From Phytohabitans rumicis (lineage in GTDB: Bacteria; Actinomycetota; Actinomycetes; Mycobacteriales; Micromonosporaceae), in NCBI RefSeq assembly GCF_011764445.1, contig NZ_BLPG01000001.1, forward strand, positions 4,216,001 to 4,280,000: a stretch of 64,000 nt of DNA. Reading direction: 5' to 3'. This document shows, piece by piece, positions 42,550 through 51,933 of this stretch. The position numbers and the translations under genes are program-made. The notes beneath the pieces were generated by a model. It saw nothing but the letters and a program-made list of their open reading frames with translations. It was not told the origin of the DNA and did not search any database. Every line of letters begins with the position of its first letter. Within the stretch, counting starts at the first letter, position 1.

Positions 42550-45500
42550 ATGAGGTTGGTGTTTCGTCGCGCCGGTGGAGTGAAGAGCCTGCTCCTCGCG
42601 GCGACCGGGGCGACGTTGATCGCCACTGTCCTGCTCACCGGCCTGGCAGACTACAGCCGCGAGGTGGTCGACGCCGGCACCCGGAGCGCGATCGCCGCCG
42701 CCGCGCCCGACGAGCGTTCGGTCCTGGTCCAGGGCCCGGCCGGCGGCTCACCCGCCGAGCAGGCCAAGCGGGACGGCGCGGTACGCCAGCGGTACGACGG
42801 CGAGTTCGCCGGGCTGGACGCGAGCGTCTTCACCGCCGGGTACGCGGTCGGCCGCCAGCTCACCGGCGACACCGGCGACGCCCGGCCGGACCAGGAAGGC
42901 GTGGTCTACGCCTCCGTCGTCTTCCTCGACGGGCTGACCGAGCGCGCCGAGCTCACCGCGGGCGCGTGGCCCCGGGCCGGATCGACGCCGGTGCAGACCG
43001 TGCTGGCCGAGGCGGCGGCCCATACGCTGCGGGCCGCCGTCGGCGACCGCGTCCGGATCTTCGACCGGCTCACCCGCAAGACGTCCGAGATCGAGGTGGT
43101 CGGCGTCTGGCGCCCGCGCGACCCGGCCGACGCGTACTGGCGGCTGGCGCCGGGCGTGGCCGAGGGCGTCGCACCGCAGTCCGCGACGTACGGGCCGTTC
43201 GTGGTGACCCGGGACGACTTCCAGGCCGGCTACGCGGCGAGCGCCTCGGCGGCCTGGTTGATCGAGCCGGACCTCGCGGTGTCCAACCTGGCGCAGCTCG
43301 ACAAGGTGCCCGGCGAAACCAGGACCGCCCTCGACTCGCTGGCCGACGAGGTCGGGCTCGGCTCCTCCGGGCTGGTCACGTCGCGGCTCGACCAGCTCGT
43401 CGGGCGACTCCGGCAGGCCGATCTCGTCGGTCGGTCGGCACTGGTCACGCCGATGCTGCTCATGGTCGTACTCGGTGGGTATGCGCTCGCGCTCGTGGCC
43501 GTACTCCTGACCGAACAACGCCGCGGGGAGACGGCGCTGCTGCGTGCGCGCGGCGCCGCACGGCTGCAGATCGCGGGCCTGGCCGCGCGGGAGGCCGCCC
43601 TGGTCGTCGTGCCGGCGGCGGCGCTGGCGCCGCTGCTGGCCACGCAGGTCCTCCGGTACGCGGCCGACGTGCCGATGCTGACCTCGGCGGCTATCCGGCT
43701 GAGCCCTCGCTTCGACGCGCTCACCTGGCTGGTCGCCGGCCTGGCCGCGGCGGGCTGCGCGGTGGCGATGCTCGGCCCGGCGCTGCGCCGCGGCGGCACC
43801 TACGTCGCCGAGATGGCGGCCCGGTCCCGGCCCAGCCGGCGGGCGGCCGCGCAGCGGGCCAGTCTCGACCTCGCGCTGGTGGGGCTGGCCGTGCTCGGCT
43901 GGTTCCAGCTCCGGCAGTACTCCTCGCCGCTGACCGGCGGCGACCTCGGCATCGACCCCCTGCTGGCGGCGAGCCCGACCCTCGGCGTGCTGGCCGGCGC
44001 GGTCCTCGCGCTGCGGGTGCTGCCGCCGCTGACCCGCCTCGCCGAGCGGGCCGTCGACCGCAAGCCGTGGACCGCGACCATCCTCGGCATGTGGCAGGCG
44101 GGGCGGCGCCCGCAGGCCGGTCCGGTGCTGCTGCTCGCGCTGGCCGTGGCGGTCAGCACGCTCGCCTGGTGCCTGGCCAGCACGTCCGAAAGCTCACTGG
44201 TCGACCAGACCAACCACCGTGTCGGCGCCGACCTGCGGCTGCTCGAAGCGACCCGCTACGCACCCGACAGCCGGGCGGCCGAGATCGCCGACCTGCCCGG
44301 CGTCGAGGCGGCACTGCCGGCCTGGCGGGACGACCTGCGGCTGGGCGCGGAAGGGGTGAGCGCGTCGGTGGTCGCGCTCGACGCCGCGGCCGCCGGCGGC
44401 GTGGTGCGGATGCGGGACGACCTGGCCGGCGGGTCCCCCAGCCGCCTCTTCGCCGGCATGGCGGCCACCCCGCCGGACGCGCCGGTCGTCGAGCTGCCCG
44501 CCGGCACCCGCCGGCTGACCGGCGAGGTGGTCACGAAGGTCACCGGGTGGATCGTCGGGCCGTTCACCCGGCCCGACCCGCCGGTGCGGACATCGGCCGT
44601 GTTCGCCGTGACCGGCGGCTACCGCCGGTTGCCGCTCGGCACGAGCTACAACGGTCAGCCGCTGCGCTTCGCCATCGACCTGCCCGACGACCTGCGCTCG
44701 ACCCGGCTGGCCGGGTTCCTCGTCGCCACCTCCGGCCCGCCCGACATGACCCTGCGCTGGGACGTCACGTCGTTGCGCGCCGGGGACCAGCCGGTCGACC
44801 TCGCCGGCGCCGGGCCGTGGCAAGGGCACGACCGGGCCGGCGAGCGCGTCGCGGGCGGCCCGGCCCCGTCGGCCACCTACACCGTCGAAAGACCCGGCGG
44901 GATCTGGAGCCTCGACGCCGCGGTCAACCTGGTCGTCACCCGTGCGCGCGAGGCGGCCCCGGTGCCGGTCGTCGCCACCCCGGCGGCGCTGTCCGCGCTC
45001 CGCGTCGGCACCGGCGCGGAAACGCGCATGTCGCTCGGCCAGAGCGAGGTCGGCGTCCGGATCGCCGGCACAGCCACCGCCATACCCGGGACGACCGAGA
45101 CCGCCGCGCTGCTCGTCGACCTTCCATCCCTGGCCGCGGAGGTCTTCTACGGGTACGGCGAGGTGCCGGGACCGCAGGAGTGGTGGCTGGCGACCGGCGA
45201 CGACCCGGCGGCCACGGCCGCCGCCGCGGCGAAGCTCAACGGGATCGCGGTGCTGGACCGGCGGGCGGCCGGCAGCGACCCGTACGGCGTCGGCGCCCGC
45301 GCCGCCCTCTTCGCGGCCGCCCTGGGCGCGGTGCTGATCGCCATGATGGGCATCGGCGTGGACATGCGGGCCACCGCCCGCCGCCGGGTCACCGAGCTGG
45401 CCGTGCTGCACACGCTCGGCGCCAGCCCGCGGCTGCTGAGGCGCTCGCTGGTCGCCGAGCAGACGTTCCTCGCCGGCGTCGGCGTGCTGGCCGGTCTGGT

Positions 45501-45720
45501 GGTCGGGATCGGCGTCGCCGCCACCATGGCGCCGCTGGTCATCCTCACTCCCGCCGCCGGCCGGCCGGTGCCCGAGCCGCTGCTGACCGTGGACTGGTCC
45601 CCGGTCGCCGCCACCGCCGCCGGGCTGCTGATCTTCACGCTCGCCCTGAGCGCGACGGTCGCCACGGCCGCCCGACAACGCGTGCTCGCGGCCCAGCTCC
45701 GCATCGGGGGCGACACATGA
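42550..45720 (+). CDS. MacB/FtsX-type ABC transporter permease (large)
   Basis: 1056 residues. One N-terminal helix, a large extracytoplasmic domain, a group of helices with an FtsX core around residues 300-420 (LMVVLGGYALALVAVLLTEQ, ETALLRARGAARLQIAGLAA), a second external domain, and a final FtsX core (VTELAVLHTLGASPRLLRRS). Such proteins couple ATP use in the cytoplasm to conformational change outside, in export or wall-enzyme control. The stop overlaps the next start (ATGA). Four overlapping genes form one operon. Confidence 0.9.
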   Translation: MRLVFRRAGGVKSLLLAATGATLIATVLLTGLADYSREVVDAGTRSAIAAAAPDERSVLVQGPAGGSPAEQAKRDGAVRQRYDGEFAGLDASVFTAGYAVGRQLTGDTGDARPDQEGVVYASVVFLDGLTERAELTAGAWPRAGSTPVQTVLAEAAAHTLRAAVGDRVRIFDRLTRKTSEIEVVGVWRPRDPADAYWRLAPGVAEGVAPQSATYGPFVVTRDDFQAGYAASASAAWLIEPDLAVSNLAQLDKVPGETRTALDSLADEVGLGSSGLVTSRLDQLVGRLRQADLVGRSALVTPMLLMVVLGGYALALVAVLLTEQRRGETALLRARGAARLQIAGLAAREAALVVVPAAALAPLLATQVLRYAADVPMLTSAAIRLSPRFDALTWLVAGLAAAGCAVAMLGPALRRGGTYVAEMAARSRPSRRAAAQRASLDLALVGLAVLGWFQLRQYSSPLTGGDLGIDPLLAASPTLGVLAGAVLALRVLPPLTRLAERAVDRKPWTATILGMWQAGRRPQAGPVLLLALAVAVSTLAWCLASTSESSLVDQTNHRVGADLRLLEATRYAPDSRAAEIADLPGVEAALPAWRDDLRLGAEGVSASVVALDAAAAGGVVRMRDDLAGGSPSRLFAGMAATPPDAPVVELPAGTRRLTGEVVTKVTGWIVGPFTRPDPPVRTSAVFAVTGGYRRLPLGTSYNGQPLRFAIDLPDDLRSTRLAGFLVATSGPPDMTLRWDVTSLRAGDQPVDLAGAGPWQGHDRAGERVAGGPAPSATYTVERPGGIWSLDAAVNLVVTRAREAAPVPVVATPAALSALRVGTGAETRMSLGQSEVGVRIAGTATAIPGTTETAALLVDLPSLAAEVFYGYGEVPGPQEWWLATGDDPAATAAAAAKLNGIAVLDRRAAGSDPYGVGARAALFAAALGAVLIAMMGIGVDMRATARRRVTELAVLHTLGASPRLLRRSLVAEQTFLAGVGVLAGLVVGIGVAATMAPLVILTPAAGRPVPEPLLTVDWSPVAATAAGLLIFTLALSATVATAARQRVLAAQLRIGGDT

Positions 45721-48332
45721 TCGCGGTGCTTCGCCGGGTGCGCGTGTTCGCCGGCCAGCTCGGGCTGCTCGCCGCGCTCTCGCTCGTCGCCGCGCTGCTG
45801 GTCACCGCCGCGCCGCGGGTGGCCAACGAGCTTTCCGACCAGGCGCTGCGGGAAGACGTCGAGCGGCTGCCGTACAGCGCGCGGGACATCACATTCGAGC
45901 GGCAGCCGGTCGCCCAGTACGCCGAGGGCGAGGTGCGCAACGGCTTGGGCTCGGTCGACCCGTACCGGCACGGGATGCGGGAGCCGCTGCCCGGGCTGGT
46001 GCAGGACGGCTGGTTCACCGCCGCGGTGGCGGGCCGGACGATGGCGCCGACGGGCCCGCGCACCACGTTCGGCCTGCGCGCCCAGAGCGGGCTGCAAGAA
46101 GCCGTCCGGGTGACGGCCGGGCGCTGGCCGCGGAACGAGCCGGCCGCCAGGCCGGTGGAGATCGCGGTCTCGACCGCGGTCGCCAAGCAGATGGAACTGG
46201 CACTCGGCACCACCCTCGCGATCCGGCCGACGAGCCAGGTGCCGGTCCAGGTCCAGGTCGTGGTGACCGGGATCTACGAGCCGGTGGACCCGTCGGCGCA
46301 CCGCTGGGAGGGGATGCGGCTGGCGCTGGAGCCCTTCCCGGGGCTCCCGCCGGACGTGCCGGCGTCCGTGTTGGCCGTGACCGACCCGCAGGGCATCACC
46401 GCCGCCGGGGTCGGGCTCAGCTCGCTGACCTTGTCGTGGCGGTACCGGATCGACGCGCAGCGGCTGGACGCCGGGATGGTCGAGCCGATCGCCACCGCGC
46501 TCGCCGGGACCAAGCGCACCCCGCCCGGCGGCGGACTCGTCATGTCCACGGCGCTGGACGACACGCTGCTCCGGTTCCAGGGGCAGCTGCGCGCGGTCCA
46601 GGCGCTGCTCGCCGTCGTACAGGCCGGCCTGGTGGCCACCCTGCTCGGGCTGATCGCGCTGGCGGCCGCGCTCGCGGTGGAGCGGCGGCGGGAGGAATTC
46701 GCCCTGCTCCGGGCCAGGGGCAGCGCGATCACGGCGATCGCCGGCCGGTCGCTCGCCGAGTCGCTGGTGGTGCTGCCCGCCGCGACGCTCGCCGGCTGGG
46801 CCATCGGCACGTACGCCCCGGGGCGCCCGGCGGACACCGTCTGGCTGGTGGTGACGGCGGGCGCGGCGGCCACCCTCGCCGTACCGGTCCTGGCCGCGGC
46901 GACCCAGCGCCGGCTCGCGTTCACCGCCCGCCGGCAGGACCTCGTACGCCACCGGCCGTCCCGGCGCCGGCTGACCGCCGAGCTGTTCTTCCTCGTGGTC
47001 GCCGGGCTCGGCGCGTACCTGCTGCGGCGGCGCGGGTTGAGCACGGACGCGGGGGTCGACCCGTACCTGGCGTCGGTGCCGGTGCTGCTCGCGGTCGGCG
47101 CGGCGATCGTCGCCCTGCGCCTCTTCCCGTGGCCGTTGCGTCAGGTGAGCCGGCTCGCCTCCCGGGCCCGCGGCGCGGTCGCGTTCCTCGGCCTGGCGCG
47201 CGCCGGCCGGGGCGCCCCGGTCACGATCGGCCCACTCGCGGTGCTGGTCGTCGCGATCGCCACCGGCATCTTCAGCAGCGTCGTGATGACGTCCGTCGCC
47301 GAAGCCCGGGACCGGGCCAGCGACATCGCGGTGCCGGCCGACGCGCGGCTCAGCGGGCCCGGCCTGACATCGGCCACCGCCGACCGGATCGCCGGGCTGC
47401 CCGGCGTCACCGCCGTCGCCCGGTACGCCGACGACCCGGCCACGATGGTCAACTCCGACGCGGGCGGCATCGGGCAGGCGCGGGTGCTCATCGTCGACGT
47501 GGCCGCCCTAGCCCGGGTGGTGGCGGACAGCGGCGTCGACGTACGACTCCCGGCGGCCCTGGTGGACGCGAAGCCCGGCAGCGGCCCGGTGCCGGCGCTC
47601 GTCTCCCCGGCCCTGGCCGCCGAGGTCGGATCCGGCGGCGTGGCGACCATGAACAGCCGCCCGTACGAGTTCTCGGTCGCGGCGGTGGCGGACATCTTCC
47701 CCGGCCTCGGGGCGAGCAGCCTCGGCCGGTTCATCGTGCTGCCGTGGCAGGCGCTGCCCGCGCCCGAGGTCATCGCGCCCAGCGCGCTGCTGATCGCCGG
47801 GGACGGGTTCGACCCGCTCAAGCTGCAGGCCGCCGCGGGTCCGGAGACCACCGTGACCACCTGGGCCGCGCATCGGCAGACCCTGGACCGCACCGGGGCG
47901 AACGAGGTGCTGACCTTCACGTTCACCACCGGCGCGGCGGGCGCCACCGTGCTGGCCCTCCTCGCGGTCGGCTTCGCCGTGCTGGCCGGCGCCCGCGTAC
48001 GCGGCCAGGTGCTCTCCCGGCTGCGCACGCTGGGCCTGTCCGGCCGCCAGGGACGCGGGCTCCTCGTGTACGAGCTGGTGCCGCTCGTCGGCATCGCCGT
48101 GGTCGCCGGCGGGCTGGTGGGCGTGTTCCTGCCCCGCCTCCTCGGGCCGGCGCTCGGCCTGTCCAGCTTCACGAGCGGGGCGGCCGTACGGACGTACCTC
48201 GATCCGATTTTGGTGGGCGCGGTGCTGATGCTGGTGGTCGCGGCCCTGATCGCGGCGATGCTGGTCGAAAATGTGATCAACCGGCGGTTGCGCCTCGGCG
48301 AGGTGCTCCGCGTGGGTGAGGAGGGGCGATGA
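45717..48332 (+). CDS. Second MacB/FtsX-type ABC transporter permease
   Basis: 871 residues. N-terminal helix (LGLLAALSLVAALLVTAAPR), external domain, FtsX-like cores near residues 295-370 (EEFALLRARGSAITAIAGRS) and at the C-terminus (LSRLRTLGLSGRQGRGLLVY). It forms a heterodimer candidate with the preceding permease. ATG 45717 overlaps the upstream stop. The same frame stays open far upstream inside the first permease, but this is GC-rich shadow sequence. Confidence 0.9.
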   Translation: MIAVLRRVRVFAGQLGLLAALSLVAALLVTAAPRVANELSDQALREDVERLPYSARDITFERQPVAQYAEGEVRNGLGSVDPYRHGMREPLPGLVQDGWFTAAVAGRTMAPTGPRTTFGLRAQSGLQEAVRVTAGRWPRNEPAARPVEIAVSTAVAKQMELALGTTLAIRPTSQVPVQVQVVVTGIYEPVDPSAHRWEGMRLALEPFPGLPPDVPASVLAVTDPQGITAAGVGLSSLTLSWRYRIDAQRLDAGMVEPIATALAGTKRTPPGGGLVMSTALDDTLLRFQGQLRAVQALLAVVQAGLVATLLGLIALAAALAVERRREEFALLRARGSAITAIAGRSLAESLVVLPAATLAGWAIGTYAPGRPADTVWLVVTAGAAATLAVPVLAAATQRRLAFTARRQDLVRHRPSRRRLTAELFFLVVAGLGAYLLRRRGLSTDAGVDPYLASVPVLLAVGAAIVALRLFPWPLRQVSRLASRARGAVAFLGLARAGRGAPVTIGPLAVLVVAIATGIFSSVVMTSVAEARDRASDIAVPADARLSGPGLTSATADRIAGLPGVTAVARYADDPATMVNSDAGGIGQARVLIVDVAALARVVADSGVDVRLPAALVDAKPGSGPVPALVSPALAAEVGSGGVATMNSRPYEFSVAAVADIFPGLGASSLGRFIVLPWQALPAPEVIAPSALLIAGDGFDPLKLQAAAGPETTVTTWAAHRQTLDRTGANEVLTFTFTTGAAGATVLALLAVGFAVLAGARVRGQVLSRLRTLGLSGRQGRGLLVYELVPLVGIAVVAGGLVGVFLPRLLGPALGLSSFTSGAAVRTYLDPILVGAVLMLVVAALIAAMLVENVINRRLRLGEVLRVGEEGR

Positions 48333-49282
48333 CCGCGACGACCGACGTGCCGGACCTGGCCGAGCTGGAGCGGCGGGCGGCCGAGCGGGCCGCGGCCCGG
48401 GCCGGCGGCACCGACCGGCTGGGCGGGCACATCGTGTGCGACGGCCTCGTACGGATCTTCAAGACCGACGGGATCGAGGTCGTCGCGCTGCAAGGGCTCG
48501 ACCTGGTGGTGGACCGCGGCGAGCTGCTCGCGATCGTCGGCGCGTCCGGCTCCGGCAAGTCCACCCTGCTCAACATCCTCTCCGGGCTCGACGTGCCGAC
48601 CGCCGGGATCGCCCGGGTGGCCGGCGTCGACCTGCTCGCCATGTCCGCCAAGAGCCGGCTGCGGTACCGCCGGCACACCGTCGGCTTCGTCTGGCAGCAG
48701 ACCGCGCGCAACCTGCTGCCGTACCTGACCGCCCGGGAAAACGTCGAGCTGCCGCTCCGGCTGGCTCGCCAGCGGGTTGATGGCCGCGCGGGCGAGCTGT
48801 TGGAGATGGTCGGCGTCGGGTACTGCGCCGACCGGCGACCCGCCGAGATGAGCGGCGGCGAGCAGCAGCGCTGCGCGGTCGCCGTCGCGGTCGCCAACAA
48901 CCCCGAGGTCCTCTTCGCCGACGAGCCCACCGGCGAACTGGACGAGGCGACCGCGGCCGACGTCTTCGGCGCGCTGCGCACCATCAACGCCGAACTGGGT
49001 GTCACCATCGTCGTCGTCACCCACGACCCGCAGGTCGCGACCCAGGTCCGCCGGACCGTCGCGATCCGCGACGGCCGGACCGCCTCCGAGGTACGCCGCT
49101 CGGCGCGGATCGCCGACGACGGCTCGCACGAGCTGCACACCGAGGAGTACGCGCTGCTGGACCGCGCCGGCCGGATGCAACTGCCCGCGTCCTTCGTCAA
49201 CACGCTGGAGCTGCGCGAACGCGTGAAGCTGAACCTGGAGCCCGACCACATCGAGATCCGCCCCGGGAGTGATGGCAAGTGA
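48329..49282 (+). CDS. ABC transporter ATP-binding protein (MacB/LolD type)
   Basis: 317 residues. Walker A IVGASGSGKSTLLNILSG, signature MSGGEQQRCAVAVAV, Walker B VLFADEPTGELD, H-loop VVVTHDPQVA. The N-terminal 35 residues and the C-terminal extension of about 80 residues (ELHTEEYALLDRAGRMQLPA) are longer than usual. It powers the two FtsX permeases. It overlaps genes on both sides by 4 nt. Confidence 0.92.
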   Translation: MTATTDVPDLAELERRAAERAAARAGGTDRLGGHIVCDGLVRIFKTDGIEVVALQGLDLVVDRGELLAIVGASGSGKSTLLNILSGLDVPTAGIARVAGVDLLAMSAKSRLRYRRHTVGFVWQQTARNLLPYLTARENVELPLRLARQRVDGRAGELLEMVGVGYCADRRPAEMSGGEQQRCAVAVAVANNPEVLFADEPTGELDEATAADVFGALRTINAELGVTIVVVTHDPQVATQVRRTVAIRDGRTASEVRRSARIADDGSHELHTEEYALLDRAGRMQLPASFVNTLELRERVKLNLEPDHIEIRPGSDGK

Positions 49283-50070
49283 ACCTTGTACGGGTCGAAG
49301 GACTCAGCCGGGACTTCGGCAGCGGCGACCGGGTCGTGCACGCCGTACGGGACGTCAACCTCACCGCCGACCGCGGCGAGCTACTGGCCATCCGGGGCCG
49401 CTCCGGCGCGGGCAAGACCACGCTCCTCAACCTGGTCGGCGGCCTCGACCGCCCCACCGCCGGCACGGTGTACGTCGCCGGACACGAAGTCACCGCGGCC
49501 GGCGAGCAGGAGCTACTGTCACTGCGGCGCGACACGATCGGGTTTGTTTTCCAGTCGTTCGGGCTGATCCCGATCCTGTCCGCGGCCGAAAACGTGGGCG
49601 TACCGCTGCGACTGGCCAAGGTGCCCGCCGCGGAACGCGAGGAGCGGGTCGCCATGCTGCTCGAGCTGGTCGGGTTGGGCGCCCACGCGGCCCAGCGCCC
49701 GTACGAGCTCTCCGGCGGGCAGCAACAGCGAGTGGCCGTGGCGCGGGCCCTGGCGAACGACCCTCAGCTGCTCATCGCCGACGAGCCCACCGGCCAACTG
49801 GACTCCGAGACCGGCCGGTCCATCATGGAGCTGCTCCGGGCCCTGGTGAAGGCGCGCGGCATGACCGCCCTGGTAGCCACCCACGACCCCGCCCTGGTCG
49901 AGGTAGCCGACCGCGTCCTCCACCTCCGAGACGGCGCCCTAGCCACCCCACCCCCGCCTGACCCACCCTCCTCCCGCGCCCGCCGCGCCGCCCGCTCTCT
50001 CCTCGTCGCGCTCCCCGCGCGGCGCGCGCCCTCTCTCCTCGTCGATCAAGGGCATATGGTCGTGCTTTGA
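49279..50070 (+). CDS. ABC transporter ATP-binding protein, last gene of the MacB-type operon
   Basis: 263 residues. Walker A IRGRSGAGKTTLLNLVGG, signature LSGGQQQRVAVARAL, Walker B LLIADEPTGQLD, H-loop VATHDPALVEVADR. The conserved domain ends at about residue 225 (RVLHLRDGALA). The remaining Pro/Arg/Ala tail runs into palindromic repeat D, which supplies the last residues (VDQGHMVVL) and the TGA at 50068. The tail probably has no function. Each permease may have its own ATPase in this system. Confidence 0.9.
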   Translation: MNLVRVEGLSRDFGSGDRVVHAVRDVNLTADRGELLAIRGRSGAGKTTLLNLVGGLDRPTAGTVYVAGHEVTAAGEQELLSLRRDTIGFVFQSFGLIPILSAAENVGVPLRLAKVPAAEREERVAMLLELVGLGAHAAQRPYELSGGQQQRVAVARALANDPQLLIADEPTGQLDSETGRSIMELLRALVKARGMTALVATHDPALVEVADRVLHLRDGALATPPPPDPPSSRARRAARSLLVALPARRAPSLLVDQGHMVVL

Positions 50071-50123
50071 TCTCCAATCCACGACCGTTTGCCCTTGATC
50101 GGCGGGAAAATCCTTGATCGGCG
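50041..50123. repeat. Family-1 palindromic repeat, copy D
   Basis: The arms GTCGATCAAGGGCATATGGT and ACGACCGTTTGCCCTTGATC surround the loop CTTTGATCTCCAATC; the tail AAAATCCTTGATCGGCG points right. It overlaps the 3' end of the ABC ATPase gene and provides its stop. It is paired with copy E in inverted orientation across a 154-bp spacer. Confidence 0.88.
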
Positions 50124-50277
50124 CGGCCGACCGCTGCCGGCAGACACCAGCATGCGGTGATCGGCCTTGGGCGCCCGCTCATGCCGTACCGCCGCGTGAG
50201 TACGCGACGCCGCCCTTTGAGAGCTAGAGGTCGTACGGACGCTCGCCCGGTGGGTGTCCATCCCGGGAGCCGGCACC

Positions 50278-50360
50278 GTCGATCAAGGAATTCCGCGTCG
50301 ATCAAGGGCAAACGGTCGTGGATCGGAGATCAAAGCACGACCATATGCCCTTGATCGACG
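50278..50360. repeat. Family-1 palindromic repeat, copy E
   Basis: The tail GTCGATCAAGGAATTCCG (50278-50295) precedes a core with arms TCGATCAAGGGCAAACGGTC and GACCATATGCCCTTGATCGA and loop GATCGGAGATCAAAG, the same loop as copy A. Its arms are those of copy D inverted. No gene is visible in 50071-50457. Confidence 0.88.
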
Positions 50361-50386
50361 GGAAAACGGAGAGGGGCGGAGACAGA

Positions 50387-50430
50387 GTTAGGGGCGGGTT
50401 GCCCGGGTGCCCGGGTGGCCCGCCCCTAAC
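50387..50430. terminator. Terminator downstream of bldC
   Basis: GTTAGGGGCGGG (50387-50398) pairs perfectly with CCCGCCCCTAAC (50419-50430); the loop contains two GCCCGGGT copies that can pair further. It lies 27 bp after the bldC stop. Confidence 0.8.
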
Positions 50431-50457
50431 TGAAGGGCTTGACTGGAGAGCGGCTCG

Positions 50458-50667
50458 TCAGTCGCCCTGGCGCTGCTGGGGAATCTGCCCCTGCAGCAGG
50501 GCGCGAACCTCCGACTCGCGGTAACGCCGGTGGCCGCCCAGCGTCCGAATTGCGCTGAGCTTGCCCGCCTTCGCCCACCGGGTCACGGTCTTCGGGTCAA
50601 CACGGAACATCGACGCCACCTCGGCCGGCGTGAGTAGCGGCTCTGGTTCATGCGTACGCGATGCCAT
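50458..50667 (-). CDS. bldC: BldC developmental regulator (MerR-like)
   Basis: 69 residues, a single winged helix-turn-helix (LLTPAEVASMFRVDPKTVTR, WAKAGKLSAIRTLGGHRRYR). BldC binds DNA cooperatively as head-to-tail oligomers and controls the onset of development in Streptomyces; homologues occur in most morphologically complex actinobacteria. The sequence matches the BldC core very closely. It lies beside the amino acid dehydrogenase and purine genes, as in Streptomyces. Confidence 0.96.
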   Translation of the reverse strand: MASRTHEPEPLLTPAEVASMFRVDPKTVTRWAKAGKLSAIRTLGGHRRYRESEVRALLQGQIPQQRQGD

Positions 50668-50922
50668 CGGTCACTCCTCCACATACCTATAGACATCGGC
50701 CGGGGTCCCGCCGGCCGACGCGTCTCCCATGGTCCGGCTAGTCCCCGATGTCCGACATGGGCCGAACGGCCGAACGTCCCTGGATGGACGGATGAGCAAT
50801 GACCGATTTATGGCGTTTTTATACGCCAGAAACCGTCATATTTGGACGCTCTGTCACGCTTCGTGATGGGCCAACTACGAGGTTGGCTCGCGTTGGGAGC
50901 GCGACCACTATGACGAAAACAC

Positions 50923-51762
50923 CTAATTGCAGCGCTCAAGCAACTGGACCGCACGCCACCGTGACACCAGCTTCTCGTACGCCTCGGTGGCCGCCTCGGC
51001 GTCGCCACGGGACAGCCCGGCCAGCCCGGCTGCGACCAGCTTGGGCGAATCGTCCTCTTCCAGTACGTGATCCGGAAGCAGGTCGACGAGCCCTCCGTAG
51101 TCGAGTTCGACGACCGACCGTGGGTGGAATTCCTCCAGCCACCGAGCGCCCTCTTCAACCGCCTCGGTGATCGGCGCGTCCCCCACCGACTTGCGGAGCA
51201 CCGAGACGCCCCGGTGCGCCCGCCGGCGGGCCTTGGAGATCTCGGTGCGGTAGCGCAGCGCCCGCCGGCCACGCCGGGTGACCAGCTCCCGCTCCTCGGC
51301 GTCCACGAACACGAACCACCGCAGCGGTACGCCCCACGTGGCGATCTGCTCGTGCACCCGCGGGACCCCGTGCTCCAGCACCCGGGCGCCGCTGCGCCAG
51401 TCCTCCACGATCGCCTTGGCCTGCCCGGCCAGGATCGGCGGCACGAACGCGTCGGCGAGCACCGACGGCACCCCGTCGCGGGCACTCAGAGCCGCCTCGG
51501 CGACCCGTACGCGCAGGTTCCAGGGACAGACCAGGAGGGTGTCGTCGGCCTCCAGGACGTACGCCTCGTCGGGCAGGTCGGGCAACCGTGTCCAGCCCGC
51601 ACCGAGGGCTTCCAGCACCGCCGTGCGCTGCCGTCCCGGCCCCTCCAGCGGCGCCACCGCGCGGCCCTCGCGGACATACCGCCGCCAGAAGAGCTGGCGG
51701 TCGCGGTCGAAGGCGGTCAACGGTTCATACACCCGCAGGTACGAAGCGAACAGCGACGGCAC
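50923..51762 (-). CDS. Conserved actinobacterial protein of unknown function
   Basis: 279 residues, no signal peptide or helix. The N-terminus [20 protein letters not shown] and the motif [19 protein letters not shown] are notable; the middle is rich in Arg and Glu ([20 protein letters not shown]), and the end reads [20 protein letters not shown]. Proteins of this length next to bldC and the dehydrogenase are widespread in actinobacteria (recalled), but no function is known to me. It diverges from the dehydrogenase gene. Confidence 0.82.
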   Translation of the reverse strand: MPSLFASYLRVYEPLTAFDRDRQLFWRRYVREGRAVAPLEGPGRQRTAVLEALGAGWTRLPDLPDEAYVLEADDTLLVCPWNLRVRVAEAALSARDGVPSVLADAFVPPILAGQAKAIVEDWRSGARVLEHGVPRVHEQIATWGVPLRWFVFVDAEERELVTRRGRRALRYRTEISKARRRAHRGVSVLRKSVGDAPITEAVEEGARWLEEFHPRSVVELDYGGLVDLLPDHVLEEDDSPKLVAAGLAGLSRGDAEAATEAYEKLVSRWRAVQLLERCN

Positions 51763-51933
51763 GGCGCGATCCTCCCACGAAACCGTACGCAGACAACGTT
51801 GGCGTCACCAATCCGGCGGTACACCGGCAGGGCGGGGACCGCACTAGGCTCGGTTCAGGCCGACGCCACCCTGCCGGCCCCCGAAAGGCGCCGCACCCCA
51901 CAAGGGTGCACACCAATCACCCAGGAGCAGCCA

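Noticed and set aside
42966-45716. Plus-strand open frame running through the first FtsX permease into the second
   Set aside because: The sequence is Arg/Gly/Ala/Pro-rich shadow of the permease frame; the real second permease starts at ATG 45717 in a 4-nt overlap.
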